The position numbers and the translations under genes are program-made. From assembly GCF_000307165.1 (NCBI RefSeq), contig NC_018704.1:1860001-1924000 (forward strand): a DNA stretch of 64,000 nucleotides, written 5' to 3'. The notes beneath the pieces were generated by a model. The model had not been told where the DNA came from. It saw only the letters and a program-made list of their open reading frames with translations, and did no database searches. This document shows, in pieces, positions 37,991-51,484 of the stretch. The stretch's first letter is position 1. Each line of letters begins with the position of its first letter. The stretch is from Amphibacillus xylanus NBRC 15112. GTDB taxonomy: Bacteria; Bacillota; Bacilli; Bacillales; Amphibacillaceae.

Positions 37991-40258
37991 CTATTTACGC
38001 TTTCTTGTCATTTTCGCTTTTGGTGGTTTAAGTTTTTTGCCTTGTTTCTTATTTTTCACTTGTGATTTATCTTGCGACTTCGGCTTATCTTGTTTAGCAA
38101 ATTCTTTACGGCGAGCTTTCTGCTTCATGCCTACTACTTCGAAATCAACAGAATGCTCCTCCAAGTTAACATCGGCAACCTTGATTGTAATCGCATCACC
38201 AATTCGAAAGACATTTCCGGTGCGTTCGCCAATCATCGCGTAACTTCTCTCATCAAAATTATAGTAATCATCTGTTAAATCCGTTACGTGCACGAGTCCT
38301 TCAACCGTATTTTCTAGCTCAACAAAAATACCAAAGTTAGTCACTGAACTAATGACTCCATCGAACTCTTCACCAATTTTATCTAGCATATACTCTGCTT
38401 TTTTCAGATCATCTGTCTCTCTTTCAGCATCGACAGCAATCCGTTCACGCTCAGACGTATGCTTTGCGATCTCTGGTAATTTTGCTTTCCAATGATTTTG
38501 GATATTCTCATCAACTTTTCCTTCAATTAAATACGTTCTTATTAAGCGATGAACGATTAAGTCAGGGTAACGTCTAATCGGTGCCGTAAAGTGCGTATAA
38601 AATTTAGTCGCTAATCCAAAGTGACCGATACTATTAAAGTCATACTTCGCTTGTTTTAATGAACGAAGTAGCAACTTAGATATAACCATCTCTTCTTGTT
38701 CACCTTTAACAAGATCCAGTACTTGCTGTAATGCTTGTGGATGAACTTCATTCGCAGTCCCTTTAACTTGATAACCAAACTGGCCAAGGAACTGATAGAA
38801 GTTTTTCAACTTTTCTTCATCTGGATCTTCATGAATTCGATAGATGAAAGGTAGCTCCATCCAATGGAAATGTTCTGCAACTGTTTCATTGGCAATAAGC
38901 ATAAACTCTTCAATCAACCGTTCTGCAACTGATCTTTCACGAATGACGACATCAATTGGATGACCAGTGTCATCTACAATGACTTGTGCCTCTTTAAAGT
39001 TAAAGTCAATTGCTCCTCGACCAAATCGCTTTTTACGTAAGATTTCTGCTAAGTCTTCCATCGCCTCAAACAACGGGACAAACTCTACATATTGCTGTCT
39101 TAGTTCTTCATCTTGATCAACGAGGATTTGATTAACCTCTTTGTAAGTCATCCTAGCTGAACTGTTAATCACGCTTTGGAATATATCATGACTCACCACA
39201 TGGCCATTATGATCAATCTCCATTTCACACCCTAGTGTTAAACGATCCTCTCCAGGGTTAAGTGAACAGATGCCATTTGACAGTCGATGTGGGAGCATTG
39301 GAATCACTCGATCCACTAAATAAACACTTGTCCCTCGACTATAGGCTTCTTTATCCATTGGTGAATCTTTATCAACATAATATGAAACGTCAGAAATATA
39401 GACACCTAGTCGATAATTACCGTTGGATAATTTTTCAACAGAGATGGCATCATCTAAGTCCTTTGCATCAGCACCATCAATCGTCACAATTTGTTTATCC
39501 CTTAAATCTCGACGATTCTCTAGCTCACTCGGTTCAATTTTTTCTGGAGTTCTTTGTGCTTGGTCCATAACTTCATTTGGAAAGTCAATCGCAATATCAT
39601 ATTTATGAATAATTGATAAAATGTCCATCCCTGGATCGTTTTTATGACCAAGAATTTCAACAATTTTACCTTCTGCGGACATCGTACCTTCTGGGAATTT
39701 TGTAATATTAACAATGACTTTATGACCTGTAACAGCACCAAGTGACTCACTTTTCTTAATGAAGATATCATTTGGAATTCGCTTATCATCAGCAATAACA
39801 AACCCAAAGCTCCCTTTATCCTCATACGTACCGACAATTCGTGTTGAGTGTCGCTCAATAATTTGCTCGACTACTCCTTCGACACGTCGATCGCCAATCT
39901 GTTCAGTTACGATGCGGACAAAAACGCGATCTCGATTCATCGCACCTTTCAGATCAGTTGGATTAATATAAATATCAGATTGACCTTCTTCATCAGGTAA
40001 TAAAAAGGCAAAACCTTTCTTATGCATTTGGATTGTACCTTTAATTAATCCGATTCTTTCAGGAATAGAATAGCGGTTTTTTCTAGTCAAAATTAATTCG
40101 CCATCTTGCTCAAGTGCATTCAATGTTTTAATCACTGAAGCAAATAACTGGCTATCATTTGAATCCAATTCATTTCTATCCATGATCTCGTCAACTGTTA
40201 AAGGTCGTTCTGATTCTTCTTTAAAAAATGTAATTATTTGTTCTCTTAATTCTTCCAT
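37991..40258 (-). CDS. rnr: Ribonuclease R
   Basis: A 755-residue 3'-5' exoribonuclease that degrades structured RNA and works with tmRNA/SmpB. Domains in order: N-terminal winged helix (~1-70), two cold-shock/OB domains (~70-235), the catalytic RNB domain (~255-580; [15 protein letters not shown] with the metal-binding aspartates), an S1 domain (~630-710; [18 protein letters not shown]) and a lysine-rich tail. ATG 40258 has a GAAGGTGAGACG site. It is followed by smpB and preceded by est, a conserved arrangement. Confidence 0.97.
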   Translation of the reverse strand: MEELREQIITFFKEESERPLTVDEIMDRNELDSNDSQLFASVIKTLNALEQDGELILTRKNRYSIPERIGLIKGTIQMHKKGFAFLLPDEEGQSDIYINPTDLKGAMNRDRVFVRIVTEQIGDRRVEGVVEQIIERHSTRIVGTYEDKGSFGFVIADDKRIPNDIFIKKSESLGAVTGHKVIVNITKFPEGTMSAEGKIVEILGHKNDPGMDILSIIHKYDIAIDFPNEVMDQAQRTPEKIEPSELENRRDLRDKQIVTIDGADAKDLDDAISVEKLSNGNYRLGVYISDVSYYVDKDSPMDKEAYSRGTSVYLVDRVIPMLPHRLSNGICSLNPGEDRLTLGCEMEIDHNGHVVSHDIFQSVINSSARMTYKEVNQILVDQDEELRQQYVEFVPLFEAMEDLAEILRKKRFGRGAIDFNFKEAQVIVDDTGHPIDVVIRERSVAERLIEEFMLIANETVAEHFHWMELPFIYRIHEDPDEEKLKNFYQFLGQFGYQVKGTANEVHPQALQQVLDLVKGEQEEMVISKLLLRSLKQAKYDFNSIGHFGLATKFYTHFTAPIRRYPDLIVHRLIRTYLIEGKVDENIQNHWKAKLPEIAKHTSERERIAVDAERETDDLKKAEYMLDKIGEEFDGVISSVTNFGIFVELENTVEGLVHVTDLTDDYYNFDERSYAMIGERTGNVFRIGDAITIKVADVNLEEHSVDFEVVGMKQKARRKEFAKQDKPKSQDKSQVKNKKQGKKLKPPKAKMTRKRK

Positions 40259-40301
40259 CGTCTCACCTTCTTCCTCTATAATATGTGCCGTTTAAAACTT
40301 T

Positions 40302-41048
40302 TTAATTCCAGTCTAATGACTCTAAAAATTGATAAATATCTTCATGTAATTGATCTCTTTTATTTCCTAATGTAATCGCATGACCAGCATCTTGATACCA
40401 TTTAATATCTTTTGGATCTGATTCAACATGTTGATAAATATAATTTGCACTTTCCGGATTAATAATTTGATCATCTTCTGCTTGTACCACCATTGTTGGT
40501 GCATAGATTAAATCAAGTGAATCTCGAACCTCATTGATCAAATTTGTAATCTGTTCAAATAAAGGACTAGCCGCTTCGATTAATTGATCGACCTCTTTAT
40601 TTATTACATCATCAGTTTTACCTTCTGCTTTCTTATACTGTGTCGCATAATAACGAAAACCATCATCAAGTCGATGATCCTCATCTAAAATCATCGGTGC
40701 ACACATTGGCACCATTCCAACAACAGCATCAGAATAGCTTAACTTTAAACCAAGTAAGCCACCTAAGGATAACCCAGCAACAGCAATTTTTTGATAGCCT
40801 TTATCTTTAAGCATTTGATACGCTTCTTTAACATCAGACCACCATGCTTCTGCTCCACCTTCAAGCAACTGTTCAGGCGCCCCACCATGTCCACGATAAA
40901 TCGGTGCATAAGTAGTATAACCTTGTTTTTGCAAAAATCGACCTAACATTCGTACATCTGCGCTATGTCCAGTAAAGCCATGTAATAATAATACCGCACG
41001 TTCCCCTGCTTCAAACATAAATGGCTGTGGTTGTTGAACTTTCATCAT
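40302..41048 (-). CDS. est: Carboxylesterase, alpha/beta hydrolase (Est30 type)
   Basis: A 248-residue serine esterase of the Est30/YvaK group. It shows the oxyanion loop LLHGFTGHSADVRML, the nucleophile S94 in AGLSLGGLLG, the acid in VQAEDDQIINPESA, and the histidine in DAGHAITLG near the end. Such enzymes hydrolyse short-chain carboxyl esters; the physiological substrate is unknown. The secG-est-rnr-smpB-ssrA order is the standard Bacillus one. Two consecutive ATG codons follow a GGGGG site, so the start may be one codon later. Confidence 0.93.
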   Translation of the reverse strand: MMKVQQPQPFMFEAGERAVLLLHGFTGHSADVRMLGRFLQKQGYTTYAPIYRGHGGAPEQLLEGGAEAWWSDVKEAYQMLKDKGYQKIAVAGLSLGGLLGLKLSYSDAVVGMVPMCAPMILDEDHRLDDGFRYYATQYKKAEGKTDDVINKEVDQLIEAASPLFEQITNLINEVRDSLDLIYAPTMVVQAEDDQIINPESANYIYQHVESDPKDIKWYQDAGHAITLGNKRDQLHEDIYQFLESLDWN

Positions 41049-41153
41049 ATTATCCCCCTTTTCAAGCTAACTATCTCTATTATCTTGGCTTAATCTTAAT
41101 AAACATAATCTATAACTGCATCGATAACGACTTATTTATGTTTTTTAACAACG

Positions 41154-41184
41154 AAAAAACCTCTCATCTAACAACTGAGAGGTT
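41154..41184 (-). terminator. Terminator of secG
   Basis: A 9-bp stem (41159-41167 with 41176-41184) and a U-tract on the minus strand. Confidence 0.82.
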
Positions 41185-41199
41185 TGTATCGATTCTTCA

Positions 41200-41430
41200 T
41201 TAAAGTACGTATGCTAATAAAAATGTTAATACGAAAAATAGAACTGAAGCAATTACTGTCGCACGAGTTAAGACTGCATCAATACCACGTGCTTTCTTCT
41301 TACCAAATAATTGTTCTGCCCCTCCTGAAATAGCTCCAGATAGGCCTTCACTTTTACTAGACTGTAATACAACAAGTACTATAAGTGCGATTGAAGTTAA
41401 AATTAATAATGTTACGGCAACACCTTGCAT
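41200..41430 (-). CDS. secG: Preprotein translocase subunit SecG
   Basis: A 76-residue SecG that assists the SecYEG channel. Two hydrophobic helices flank the conserved cytosolic loop QSSKSEGLSGAISGGAEQLFG and KKKARGIDAVL. ATG 41430 lies 11 bases from an AGGAGG site; a GTG four codons upstream overlaps that site. It is the first gene of the secG-est-rnr-smpB-ssrA region, with a terminator before est. Confidence 0.95.
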   Translation of the reverse strand: MQGVAVTLLILTSIALIVLVVLQSSKSEGLSGAISGGAEQLFGKKKARGIDAVLTRATVIASVLFFVLTFLLAYVL

Positions 41431-41643
41431 GGGTGTCGACACCTCCTACAAATCTTACCATCACTATTTTTTTAATACATTACTATTAATTTAGCACAAA
41501 CTGACTACTAACTGCAAGCATTTTCAGAGTTAAACTTCTTGCTTTCTATCACAACTATTGTTAAAGTAATTTTTGTTATCAAGAGAATTTATCTAAAATG
41601 TATGTAGATAATTGTTAGGTAAATACTTCTTATAACATGATTG

Positions 41644-41672
41644 TTCACCTTTATTTAAGGGTATGTTACAAT
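41644..41672 (+). promoter_or_regulatory. Probable ptsH promoter
   Basis: TTCACC (41644-41649) and TACAAT (41667-41672) are 17 bases apart, and the -10 box has a TG extension. It lies about 40 bases upstream of ptsH. Confidence 0.6.
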
Positions 41673-41712
41673 CAGAAGGTGAATATTTTATTGAATCAAG
41701 GAGGTTTTTATT

Positions 41713-41982
41713 ATGGCAGTACAACAAACAGTTCGTATCACAGCAGAAACTGGTGTACATGCACGTCCTGCAACAGCTTTAGTTAACAAAGCAGGTCATT
41801 TTTCATCCGACATTAAGTTAGTGTACAATGATAAAGCAGTTAATTTAAAGTCAATTATGGGTGTCATGTCACTTGGAATTCCAATGGATGCTGAGTTGAC
41901 AGTTATTGCTGAAGGCGAAGATGAGAAAGAAGCCCTAGCAGCAATTGTTGATGTGTTCAAACAAGAAGAATTAGGAGAATAA
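41713..41982 (+). CDS. ptsH: Phosphocarrier protein HPr
   Basis: An 89-residue HPr carrying phosphate from EI to the sugar permeases. It has the active histidine in [12 protein letters not shown] (H16 counting Met) and the regulatory serine in [12 protein letters not shown] (S47) that HPr kinase phosphorylates for CcpA-dependent catabolite repression. A CAAGGAGG site is present. ptsI follows six bases later in the same operon. It serves the sucrose EIIBC in this window. Confidence 0.97.
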   Translation: MAVQQTVRITAETGVHARPATALVNKAGHFSSDIKLVYNDKAVNLKSIMGVMSLGIPMDAELTVIAEGEDEKEALAAIVDVFKQEELGE

Positions 41983-41988
41983 TTAATT

Positions 41989-43704
41989 ATGAAGAATTTA
42001 CAAGGGATTGCAGCTTCTAATGGGATCGCGATTGCAAAGGCATACACACTCGAAATACCTGATCTGTCATTTGAATCCGTTAAGGTAGATAATGTAGAGC
42101 AAGAAATCGAACGACTACACGAAGCGCTAAATGTGTCAAAACAAGAGCTTGAAATTATTAAAGAACATGCTCGTGCGTCTGTAGGCGATGAGCATGCAGA
42201 AGTTTTTTCAGCACATTTACTTGTTTTAAGTGATCCAGAGTTGATCACACCGATGGAAGATAAAATTAAGAGTGAACAAGTTAATGCTGAAGTTGCACTT
42301 GACGAAGTTGCTCAAATGTTTATCAACATCTTTAAGAACATGGATAATGAATATATGCGTGAACGTGCGGCTGATATTAAGGACGTTACAGAACGCGTAA
42401 TGGCTCATTTACTCGGCGTATCATTCCCGAACCCGGCATTAATTAATGAGGAAGTTATTGTGATTGCTGAGGATCTAACGCCTTCAGACACTGCACAATT
42501 AAACAAACAATTTGTTAAAGGGTTTACAACAAATATTGGTGGAAGAACTTCACACTCAGCAATTATGGCTCGTTCGCTTGAAATCCCAGCAGTAGTTGGG
42601 ACAAGATCTGTTACTACAGATGCTAAAGACGGAGATCTCATTATCGTAGATGGTATTGAAGGAAAAGTATTCATTAATCCTGATGAAAATTTATTAGCTG
42701 AATATAGAGAGAAACAAGCTAATTTTGCTAAGCAAAAAGAATTATGGGCTCAATTAAAAGATGAACCAACAATTTCTAAAGACGGCGTATCAGTAGAATT
42801 AGCAGCTAATATCGGTACACCTGCTGATGTTGAAGGTGTATTAAATAATGGTGGAGAAGCAGTCGGTTTATATCGAACTGAGTTTCTTTATATGGGAAGC
42901 AATGATTTCCCAACTGAAGATGAGCAGTTTGAAGCATATAAATCAGTACTGGAAGCAATGGGCGATAAAGCTGTTGTAGTCCGTACATTAGATATTGGTG
43001 GCGATAAAGAATTAAGCTATCTTGATTTACCAGAAGAAATGAACCCATTCTTAGGTGTTCGAGCAATTCGCCTATGCTTAGAGCGTAAAGACATTTTCCG
43101 TACCCAGCTACGCGCTTTACTACGTGCAAGCACTTATGGAAACTTAAAAATTATGTTCCCTATGATTGCAACACTAGAAGAATTCCGTGAAGCTAAAGCA
43201 TTGCTTTTAGAAGAAAAAGATAACTTAATTAGTGAAGGTATCGAGATTTCAGATAATATTGAAGTAGGTATCATGGTTGAGATTCCATCAACAGCAGTTG
43301 CTGCTCGTCAATTTGCTAAAGAAGTTGATTTCTTCAGTATTGGTACAAACGATTTAATCCAATACACAATGGCAGCTGACCGTATGAATGAGAAAATCTC
43401 ATATCTATATCAACCATATCACCCAGCTATTCTAACACTTGTAAACAACGTTATCGAGGCTGCTCATGCAGAAGGTAAATGGGCAGGCATGTGTGGTGAA
43501 ATGGCCGGTGACCCAATTGCCATTCCAATTTTACTTGGTCTAGGCTTAGATGAATTCAGTATGAGTGCAACATCTATTTTACCTGCACGTACACAAATTA
43601 AGAACTTATCTAAAGCGGAAATGGCTTCATACAAAGATCAGTTGTTAAGCATGTCAACAGCTGCAGAAGTCGAAGCATTTATTCGTGAAAAGACGAATCA
43701 ATAA
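41989..43704 (+). CDS. ptsI: PTS enzyme I
   Basis: A 571-residue phosphoenolpyruvate-protein phosphotransferase that starts the PTS chain. It has the phosphohistidine in [21 protein letters not shown], the PEP-binding TIM-barrel motifs [10 protein letters not shown] and [15 protein letters not shown], and the cysteine in [10 protein letters not shown]. The normal length and the ptsH-ptsI order make it certain. A terminator follows the stop. The last 12 codons ([12 protein letters not shown]) recur in inverted orientation at 46486-46524, at the far edge of the accessory island. Confidence 0.97.
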   Translation: MKNLQGIAASNGIAIAKAYTLEIPDLSFESVKVDNVEQEIERLHEALNVSKQELEIIKEHARASVGDEHAEVFSAHLLVLSDPELITPMEDKIKSEQVNAEVALDEVAQMFINIFKNMDNEYMRERAADIKDVTERVMAHLLGVSFPNPALINEEVIVIAEDLTPSDTAQLNKQFVKGFTTNIGGRTSHSAIMARSLEIPAVVGTRSVTTDAKDGDLIIVDGIEGKVFINPDENLLAEYREKQANFAKQKELWAQLKDEPTISKDGVSVELAANIGTPADVEGVLNNGGEAVGLYRTEFLYMGSNDFPTEDEQFEAYKSVLEAMGDKAVVVRTLDIGGDKELSYLDLPEEMNPFLGVRAIRLCLERKDIFRTQLRALLRASTYGNLKIMFPMIATLEEFREAKALLLEEKDNLISEGIEISDNIEVGIMVEIPSTAVAARQFAKEVDFFSIGTNDLIQYTMAADRMNEKISYLYQPYHPAILTLVNNVIEAAHAEGKWAGMCGEMAGDPIAIPILLGLGLDEFSMSATSILPARTQIKNLSKAEMASYKDQLLSMSTAAEVEAFIREKTNQ

Positions 43705-43715
43705 ATAAATTTTTT

Positions 43716-43753
43716 AAAAACCCCTTGTGTCTATTGTGACATAAGGGGTTTTC
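43716..43753 (+). terminator. Terminator of ptsHI
   Basis: A 14-bp stem with one mismatch (43718-43731 with 43738-43751) followed by T's. Confidence 0.88.
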
Positions 43754-43871
43754 TAATCTATGCCTAACAACTTGTGAAATTAGCATTAGGAAATATTTTC
43801 AATAAGTATAAAGTATTGTTAAAATAAATATAAATGAAGGGTGTAAAGTATTATTATATCGGGGGATGAGT

Positions 43872-44188
43872 ATGAGACGCTTTCTAATTCTATTGATGTA
43901 TGTTTCTATTTTATTCATAAGTGCTTGCGGAGGAAATAATTATTCTAATGCATCAATGTTGGAAATCGTTGAAAAAAATATTCAGATGATTATACAGAAG
44001 CATGGATAATAGCATTTGATCCAAACTCAGAAGAACAAGACAACTTTAAAATTTTTGTTGATGATTTTATGGTATGGAACTTAATCGAAGAAAACAGAAC
44101 TTATTTTACGACATATGAAAAAAAAGGGGAAAATCCTTGGCGATTAAAACAAATAAATCATCATGATGACTATGATGCACTCAGATAA
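43872..44188 (+). pseudogene. Small lipoprotein gene with frameshift
   Basis: A GGGG ribosome site and ATG 43872 open a lipoprotein signal peptide (MRRFLILLMYVSILFISACGG, lipobox ISAC). The frame runs into a stop after about 45 codons at 44007. Shifting the frame near 43985 restores an open frame (DDYTEAWIIAFDPNSEEQDN ... NPWRLKQINHHDDYDALR) to TAA 44188. The product would be about 105 residues. I do not recognise the family. A one-base loss, a real mutation or a sequencing error, explains the structure. Confidence 0.7.
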
Positions 44189-44452
44189 AATATTCGCTTT
44201 AGATGTAACATATTGACAATCACGCTCAAAGGAACCTACCTCTTCTATAAATGTCAAGATAAGAACGTACACTTTTGATTGTTTAACGAAGTACAAGTGT
44301 GATTGATTAAGTATGGGATTTTCCCTTACTTAAATCTCATTGTAACTGCTAAACTAAAGTAGTCAGTTATTGCTCAATAAGATTGAATACTTTTCGATCT
44401 AATATACGATCATTCATAGTATGATAAATTAGTTGAAATTATTCAGATTTGG
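44189..44452. other. Non-coding stretch between lipoprotein and IS21 relics
   Basis: AT-rich sequence with no credible gene, terminator or repeat. It is probably debris of insertion and deletion in the island. Confidence 0.5.
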
Positions 44453-44787
44453 ATGGTGCAGAAGGTGGAAAAGTGGAAATTGTATAATGAAATATCTCAA
44501 TTAAAATAGATAGCGTTTTCAAAGAGTAAAATTGCCAAAAAACTTGGTATTGCAAGAGGTACACTTAATGATTATTTAAATAGAGATCCAGATGAAATGG
44601 CTCTTTGGCTAGCTTCTACGGAGCGGAGAACTCGAAAATTAGATAAATATAAAAATGAGATACTCAGTTGGTTAAAAGAGCATCTTGATCTATCCACAGC
44701 GCAAATTGCTGATTGGTTAGACGAGCGGTATCCTGATTTCAAGGTTGGGGAAAGTACTGTGCGACGTTATGTTGTTGCACACGTTAA
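44453..44787 (+). pseudogene. IS21-family transposase (IstA) N-terminal relic
   Basis: The translated product matches the start of IS21 IstA: MVQKVEKWKLYNEISQLK, an in-frame TAG (about 44505), then SKSKIAKKLGIARGTLNDYL, DEMALWLASTERR and LKEHLDLSTAQIADWLDERYPDF plus VGESTVRRYV. Only the N-terminal helix-turn-helix region survives. The catalytic core and istB are absent. The relic breaks off at VAHVN, exactly where the 52-bp repeat array begins. It is non-functional. Confidence 0.85.
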
Positions 44788-44978
44788 TGATTCATGCGTT
44801 ATCTTTAATGTTTGGAGAGAATTATGGTGGAAACATTAACGATTCGTGCCTTATCTTTAACGTTTAGAGGGATTTTTGGCGCAAAAGTTAAAGATTCATG
44901 CGTTATCTTTAATGTTAGGAGAGAATTATCGTGGAAACATTAACGATTCATGCGTTATCTTTAACGTCTCAAGAGATA
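44782..44978. repeat. Tandem array, four units with exact 52-bp period
   Basis: The core TTAANGATTC(A/G)TGC(G/C)TTATCTTTAA starts at 44784, 44836, 44888 and 44940, each 52 bases apart. Units 1 and 3 share a second half (GGAGAGAATTATNGTGGAAACA), and units 2 and 4 share their first half and an AT-rich, less conserved second half, so the array is built of two 104-bp dimers. Each core is bounded by short inverted TTAA/TTAA ends. No cas genes are near, and spacers are not unique, so this is not CRISPR. Confidence 0.85.
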
Positions 44979-45081
44979 TTTAGTCAAAATGATATTGAGC
45001 TGAAATTAATAGAATTTAATCGAGGAGATTCGATTAGCAAATCCATCTTCCTCTCCACGATTGTGCCTCTGTTGCATAGTT
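44979..45081 (+). other. Residual open frame after the repeat array
   Basis: A short frame without a start (SQNDIELKLIEFNRGDSISK...) ends at TAA near 45081. It may be the tail of a destroyed gene; I do not recognise it. Confidence 0.3.
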
Positions 45082-45221
45082 AAACCAAATAGTATTTACA
45101 TTTATACTGTTAAGTGCATATTTATAACATAATATATTGGATAAACACTTAGAAGCTATTTATGGTAATTTGATTATGTTATAATTAAATACATATTATG
45201 TCGATGAAAAGAGTGATATGC

Positions 45222-45422
45222 GTGGGTTTTATCATTATAGTTGTGGTCATTCTATTTGGACTAACAACGTTTCCGATCGGAGGATTATTTGCAGAACATG
45301 TATCAGAATTTTTGGCGCTTGTAGCTACGATAGCAATTAATTTGTTTTTATCCACAGTACTTTTTTTACTTTATAACATTCAAGATTACTTAAAACAACT
45401 TGTTGGGAATAAGAGGGGTTAA
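45222..45422 (+). CDS. Small two-helix membrane protein, paralogue A
   Basis: A 66-residue protein with two hydrophobic segments and a basic C-terminus. The start GTG 45222 is chosen because it aligns with the start of the paralogue at 46223 (MGFIIIVVVILF against MGFILIVCIVMF) and has a weak GAGTGA site; an ATG eight codons upstream (45198) is the alternative. The second halves are nearly identical (INLFLSTVLF-LYNI-DYL-QLV). It ends one base before the ATG of the decayed secreted-protein gene, so the genes were translationally coupled. No known family is recognised; a membrane immunity or accessory role is a guess. Confidence 0.7.
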   Translation: MGFIIIVVVILFGLTTFPIGGLFAEHVSEFLALVATIAINLFLSTVLFLLYNIQDYLKQLVGNKRG

Positions 45423-45423
45423 T

Positions 45424-46204
45424 ATGACATTACAGACCAACTTTCTAGTGCTCATTTTATGTTTTATTGGCCTTTTTAAGTTCTACGTCAAGTAGCGTTG
45501 ATGAGGAATTTTAGCCAACATATATTTAGTTTTTTATCACGATTCAAAGTTGCTGTTAGGAGACTGTACCAGATGAGGTATTAAAAGAAATTACTTATTT
45601 AGGTAAATTGGAAATCTACAATACGCTTGATAAAACGGCAACTTTCGATGGGTTTTCAAGCGAAGACGTTGTTTTTGAATTTGATTCCTCAGAATATACT
45701 CCTTATTATATTCCAAAATCTGAACTTGAGTTAAAAGTAAGTGGGTTTAAAAATAGTGATGGCACGTATACAATTTATCCTAGTTTTATATGGAAGACTA
45801 AAGCAAGATTAAGAAATGATACTTTTGGTTTTGTACTTAATAATAATAATTGGACTACAGTTGCTGGAAATGTTGGTATGACTATGTACATGAGAAATGT
45901 GACTCCAGGTAATCATGACTCGATTTACTATGATAGAGCGTCTGTTTCAAATTATGCAGGACATGCATTTACGATACCTTCAGGCCATGGAGTAAAAAAC
46001 CATAATCATTATGAAGGGCATGCACATTTTAAGGCTAGACCAAAAGGAACTTCTGTAGATCGTACGATAATTTTAAAATATGGTGATGATACCAGAAGTT
46101 TCTGGAATGGCGGTACAGTAAGTATTTCAATTGGAGTAATCGGTATAACCATTACAAACACTCCAGATAAGTATAGACAAACAGATGAAACTTTATCGTG
46201 GTAA
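45424..46204 (+). pseudogene. Secreted beta-rich protein gene with disrupted N-terminus
   Basis: ATG 45424, with an AGAGGGG site, opens a signal-peptide-like start (MTLQTNFLVLILCFIGLF) that hits a stop within about 24 codons. A shift of frame gives LSSTSSSVDEEF, then another stop. The frame is again open from about 45562 (ETVPDEVLKEITYLGKLEIY) to TAA 46204. The intact part (~200 residues) is rich in beta-type and aromatic residues with a His/Gly stretch (SGHGVKNHNHYEGHAH) and no cysteine. I do not recognise it. At least two lesions imply the gene is dead or the sequence has errors here. Confidence 0.65.
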
Positions 46205-46222
46205 ATAGTAGGGGAGATTTAA

Positions 46223-46417
46223 TTGGGGTTTATCTTAATTGTATGTATCGTTATGTTTGTGGTGAATACATTTGTAATTTTAATATATGCTGACATGACA
46301 ACTTTATGGTCCTTTTTATTGGCGATATCTATTAATCTATTTCTATCTACAGTATTGTTTTCACTGTATAATATTAAAGATTACTTAGGGCAACTCGTTG
46401 AAAAGAAAGCTGAATAA
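46223..46417 (+). CDS. Small two-helix membrane protein, paralogue B
   Basis: A 64-residue protein starting at TTG 46223, six bases from an AGGGGAG site. It has two hydrophobic segments, and the second half is nearly identical to the protein at 45222 (INLFLSTVLFSLYNIKDYLGQLV against INLFLSTVLFLLYNIQDYLKQLV, differing at four positions), ending in charged residues. It follows the secreted-protein gene by 18 bases. Paralogues on both sides of a secreted protein suggest duplication of an A-secreted unit with loss of one partner. Function is unknown. Confidence 0.72.
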   Translation: MGFILIVCIVMFVVNTFVILIYADMTTLWSFLLAISINLFLSTVLFSLYNIKDYLGQLVEKKAE

Positions 46418-46428
46418 GGAGCTAATCA

Positions 46429-46470
46429 AAAATCCCCTCACGCCAAAACTAGGCATAAGGGGATTTCTTA
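46429..46470. terminator. Hairpin related to the ptsI terminator
   Basis: A stem of about 14 bp with two mismatches (AATCCCCTCACGCC and its inverse). Read on the minus strand it lies after the ptsI 3' relic just as the true terminator lies after ptsI. It may end the upstream membrane protein gene too, but no T-run of note follows on the plus strand. Confidence 0.6.
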
Positions 46471-46485
46471 CGTTCATATCAATCA

Positions 46486-46530
46486 TTATTGATTCGTCTT
46501 TTCACGAATGAATGCTTCAACTTCGTCAGA
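46486..46530 (-). pseudogene. Relic of a ptsI 3' end, inverted
   Basis: The minus strand reads (SD)[12 protein letters not shown] and TAA, identical in protein to the end of ptsI and differing at two synonymous positions over 39 bases. Farther upstream the likeness is lost. It forms an inverted second ptsI end at the far side of the accessory island. Confidence 0.8.
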
Positions 46531-46546
46531 AGATTATCGTAAATAT

Positions 46547-46591
46547 AAAAAATACCTCAAACAAGCGGTGCTATGACCACTTGTTTGAGGT
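46547..46591 (-). terminator. Terminator of the glycolytic operon
   Basis: A 12-bp stem (46554-46565 with 46580-46591) and a U-tract on the minus strand, just past eno. Confidence 0.9.
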
Positions 46592-46611
46592 TTTAATATA
46601 TAAACAAAAAA

Positions 46612-50258
<3,647 letters not shown>

Positions 50259-51449
50259 TTACTTGTTGCTAATTGCAGCTAATCCAGGTAATTCTTTTCC
50301 TTCTAAGTATTCTAATGATGCACCGCCACCTGTTGAAATGTGTGAGAATTTCTCAGCAAAACCTAGTTGCATTGCTGCTGCTGCTGAATCTCCACCACCA
50401 ATGATTGTTGTAGCATCTGAAAGGTTAGCAATTGCTTCACAAACACCAATTGTTCCTTTAGCAAAGTTCTCCATTTCAAATACACCCATTGGTCCATTCC
50501 ATACAACTGTCTTAGCACCTTGTAATTCTTTTTCATAAAGTTTAACTGTTTCAGGTCCGATATCTAAGCCCATGTAGCCTTCTGGATGCTCATCGACAGA
50601 TACAACCTTAACGTCACCTTCGTTTGCAAACTCTGTATTAACTACAGAATCGATTGGTAAAATAATTTTACCTTTAGCTCGCTCTAATAGATCTTTAGCT
50701 AAATCAACTTTATCTGCTTCAAGTAGAGATGAACCGATTTCTTTACCTTGAGCTTTGAAGAATGTAAATGCCATTCCACCACCGATAATTACTTTATCAG
50801 CTTTCTCAAGTAAGTTCTCGATTACACCGATCTTGTCACTAACTTTTGCTCCACCTAGGATCGCCACAAATGGACGTTCTGGTTGGTCTACTGAATCACC
50901 AATAAATTTGATTTCTTTTTCCATTAAGAAGCCTGCAGCTGATTCAAGATTTGATGCAATACCAACGTTTGATGCGTGAGCACGGTGTGCAGTACCGAAT
51001 GCATCGTTAACAAATAGATCACCTAAACTTGCCCAATACTTACCTAGTTCAGGATCATTTCCACTTTCTTTCTTGCCATCAATATCTTCAAAACGAGTGT
51101 TTTCAAACATTAATACCTGGCCATTTTCAAGCGCATTAATAGCAGATTCAAGTTTTTCTCCACGAGTTTCAGGAACAAATTGAACTTCCTTATTTAATAA
51201 GCTTGATAAACGGTCAGCAACTGGTTTAAGTGACTTACCTGCTTTGTCTTCTTCAACTTTCACACGGCCTAAGTGTGAGAATAAAATTACTTTAGCGCCT
51301 TCTTCGATTAAGTGTTTAATTGTTGGAAGTGCTTGAACGATACGGTCATCGTTTGTAATTTCGCCATCTTTCATTGGTACGTTGAAGTCAGCACGAACTA
51401 GAACTTTTTTACCGGCTACGTCTAAATCTGTAACAATTTTTTTCGCCAT
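50259..51449 (-). CDS. pgk: Phosphoglycerate kinase
   Basis: A 396-residue kinase making ATP from 1,3-bisphosphoglycerate. It shows [14 protein letters not shown], the basic patch in [33 protein letters not shown] and the nucleotide loop [18 protein letters not shown]-type site lies upstream. A stable hairpin lies in the gap-pgk gap (51485-51512), but without a strong U-run, so read-through to the distal genes is expected. Confidence 0.98.
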   Translation of the reverse strand: MAKKIVTDLDVAGKKVLVRADFNVPMKDGEITNDDRIVQALPTIKHLIEEGAKVILFSHLGRVKVEEDKAGKSLKPVADRLSSLLNKEVQFVPETRGEKLESAINALENGQVLMFENTRFEDIDGKKESGNDPELGKYWASLGDLFVNDAFGTAHRAHASNVGIASNLESAAGFLMEKEIKFIGDSVDQPERPFVAILGGAKVSDKIGVIENLLEKADKVIIGGGMAFTFFKAQGKEIGSSLLEADKVDLAKDLLERAKGKIILPIDSVVNTEFANEGDVKVVSVDEHPEGYMGLDIGPETVKLYEKELQGAKTVVWNGPMGVFEMENFAKGTIGVCEAIANLSDATTIIGGGDSAAAAMQLGFAEKFSHISTGGGASLEYLEGKELPGLAAISNK

Positions 51450-51484
51450 TTAAAAATCCCCCAATAAAATAGATTTAATTAAAT

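Noticed and set aside
44782-44978. CRISPR array
   Set aside because: The period is regular, but the spacer-like parts repeat in an A-B-A-B pattern instead of being unique, and there are no cas genes.
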